A stretch of DNA of 6,611 nucleotides from Erythrobacter sp. UBA3075 (GTDB taxonomy: Bacteria > Pseudomonadota > Alphaproteobacteria > Sphingomonadales > Sphingomonadaceae), in the NCBI GenBank assembly GCA_002367375.1, contig DFBR01000185.1:1-6611 (forward strand), in the 5' to 3' direction. Numbering within the stretch: the first letter of the stretch is position 1; the number at the start of each line of letters is the position of its first letter. A program made the position numbers and the translations under genes. Below the pieces are notes generated by a model. That model worked only from the letters and a program-made list of their open reading frames with translations, was not told the origin of the DNA and made no database searches. Positions 6,249 through 6,611 of this stretch are shown here, piece after piece.

Positions 6249-6611
6249 ATGATGTTCAAGAGTGTAATTGGAATGCTGTGCGCATCAGCGGTATTGGCAA
6301 TAGCGCCTGCTCCCGCGCTGGCGCAGGATGAAGCTGATGCGGCAGCGATGGAACAATTTGCTGCCATGGGTGAGATGTTTGATGTCGAGCCGCTGACGTC
6401 AGAGCAAGAGGCTCGCCTGCCGCTCGCGCGCGAGATCATGCAGAGAGTGTTGCCCGAGGGCGCAATGCAGGAAATGCTTGGGTCGACCTTTGACGGCATA
6501 CTGGGCCCTCTCATGATAATGGCCGAAGGCGACACGTCAGTAGCTCTGGCAAGCTCACTCGGATATCGCCCATCGGAACTGCAACTGGACGAGGCCGCGA
6601 CAGCAGAAGTT
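6249..6611 (+). CDS. Exported protein of unknown function, 3'-truncated by the window end
   Basis: An open frame runs from ATG 6249 to the last base without a stop (121 residues visible). I do not recognise a named family. The N-terminus is a clear Sec signal peptide: M-M-F-K, a hydrophobic core to about residue 20, then APALA with probable cleavage after A25 (ALA/QD). The mature part is acidic and Met-rich (8 Met in about 96 residues) and looks alpha-helical, with EQFAAMGEMF (35-44), LTSEQEARLP (49-58), a glycine-containing stretch FDGILGP (81-87), and LGYRPSELQL (104-113). GAGG at 6240-6243 overlaps the pgmG stop and serves as ribosome-binding site; an immediately following in-frame ATG at 6252 fits the spacing equally well. 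The 7-base gap to pgmG indicates co-transcription. A periplasmic or envelope role is inferred only from the signal peptide. Confidence 0.8.
   Translation, partial: MMFKSVIGMLCASAVLAIAPAPALAQDEADAAAMEQFAAMGEMFDVEPLTSEQEARLPLAREIMQRVLPEGAMQEMLGSTFDGILGPLMIMAEGDTSVALASSLGYRPSELQLDEAATAEV

Overview
This window reads as core chromosome of an alphaproteobacterium, most likely a sphingomonad (Sphingomonadales, Erythrobacteraceae-like). The evidence is a high-GC sequence with matching GC-rich third positions, a MipZ-type division-site ATPase (alphaproteobacteria use MipZ, generally in place of MinCD), and a PgmG-like phosphoglucomutase/phosphomannomutase of the kind used in sphingomonad polysaccharide synthesis. 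The lineage call is an inference from gene content, not a database result.

Layout. On the + strand, positions 29-1933 encode a CPA1-type cation:proton antiporter with a C-terminal RCK/TrkA-N-like domain. It is followed after 17 bases by an OmpA-family peptidoglycan-binding lipoprotein (1951-2595), probably on the same transcript. A complete tRNA-Gly (anticodon TCC, encoded CCA) lies at 2661-2734. panC runs on the - strand (3588 down to 2740) and ends only 5 bases from the tRNA, converging on it. Head-to-head with panC across 68 bases is mipZ (3657-4493, +). One base after mipZ comes a small membrane-anchored J-domain protein (4495-4779), then, after a 34-base gap holding a perfect hairpin, pgmG (4814-6241). 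Seven bases later a secreted protein of unknown function starts (6249) and runs off the window end.

How the genes fit together. The + strand genes from 3657 onward look like one co-directional block: mipZ (division-site placement), a Pam18/Tim14-like J protein (probable partner of DnaK at the inner membrane), pgmG (Glc-6-P/Glc-1-P and Man-6-P/Man-1-P interconversion for envelope glycans) and an exported protein. panC supplies pantothenate for coenzyme A. The antiporter and lipoprotein form a separate envelope/ion-homeostasis pair. No gap without a gene exceeds 70 bases. I saw no mobile element, CRISPR array, prophage or sign of recent transfer. The window is mostly ordinary housekeeping DNA; the best leads are the J protein tied to mipZ, the hairpin that places the pgmG ribosome-binding site in its loop, and the uncharacterised exported protein at the right edge.
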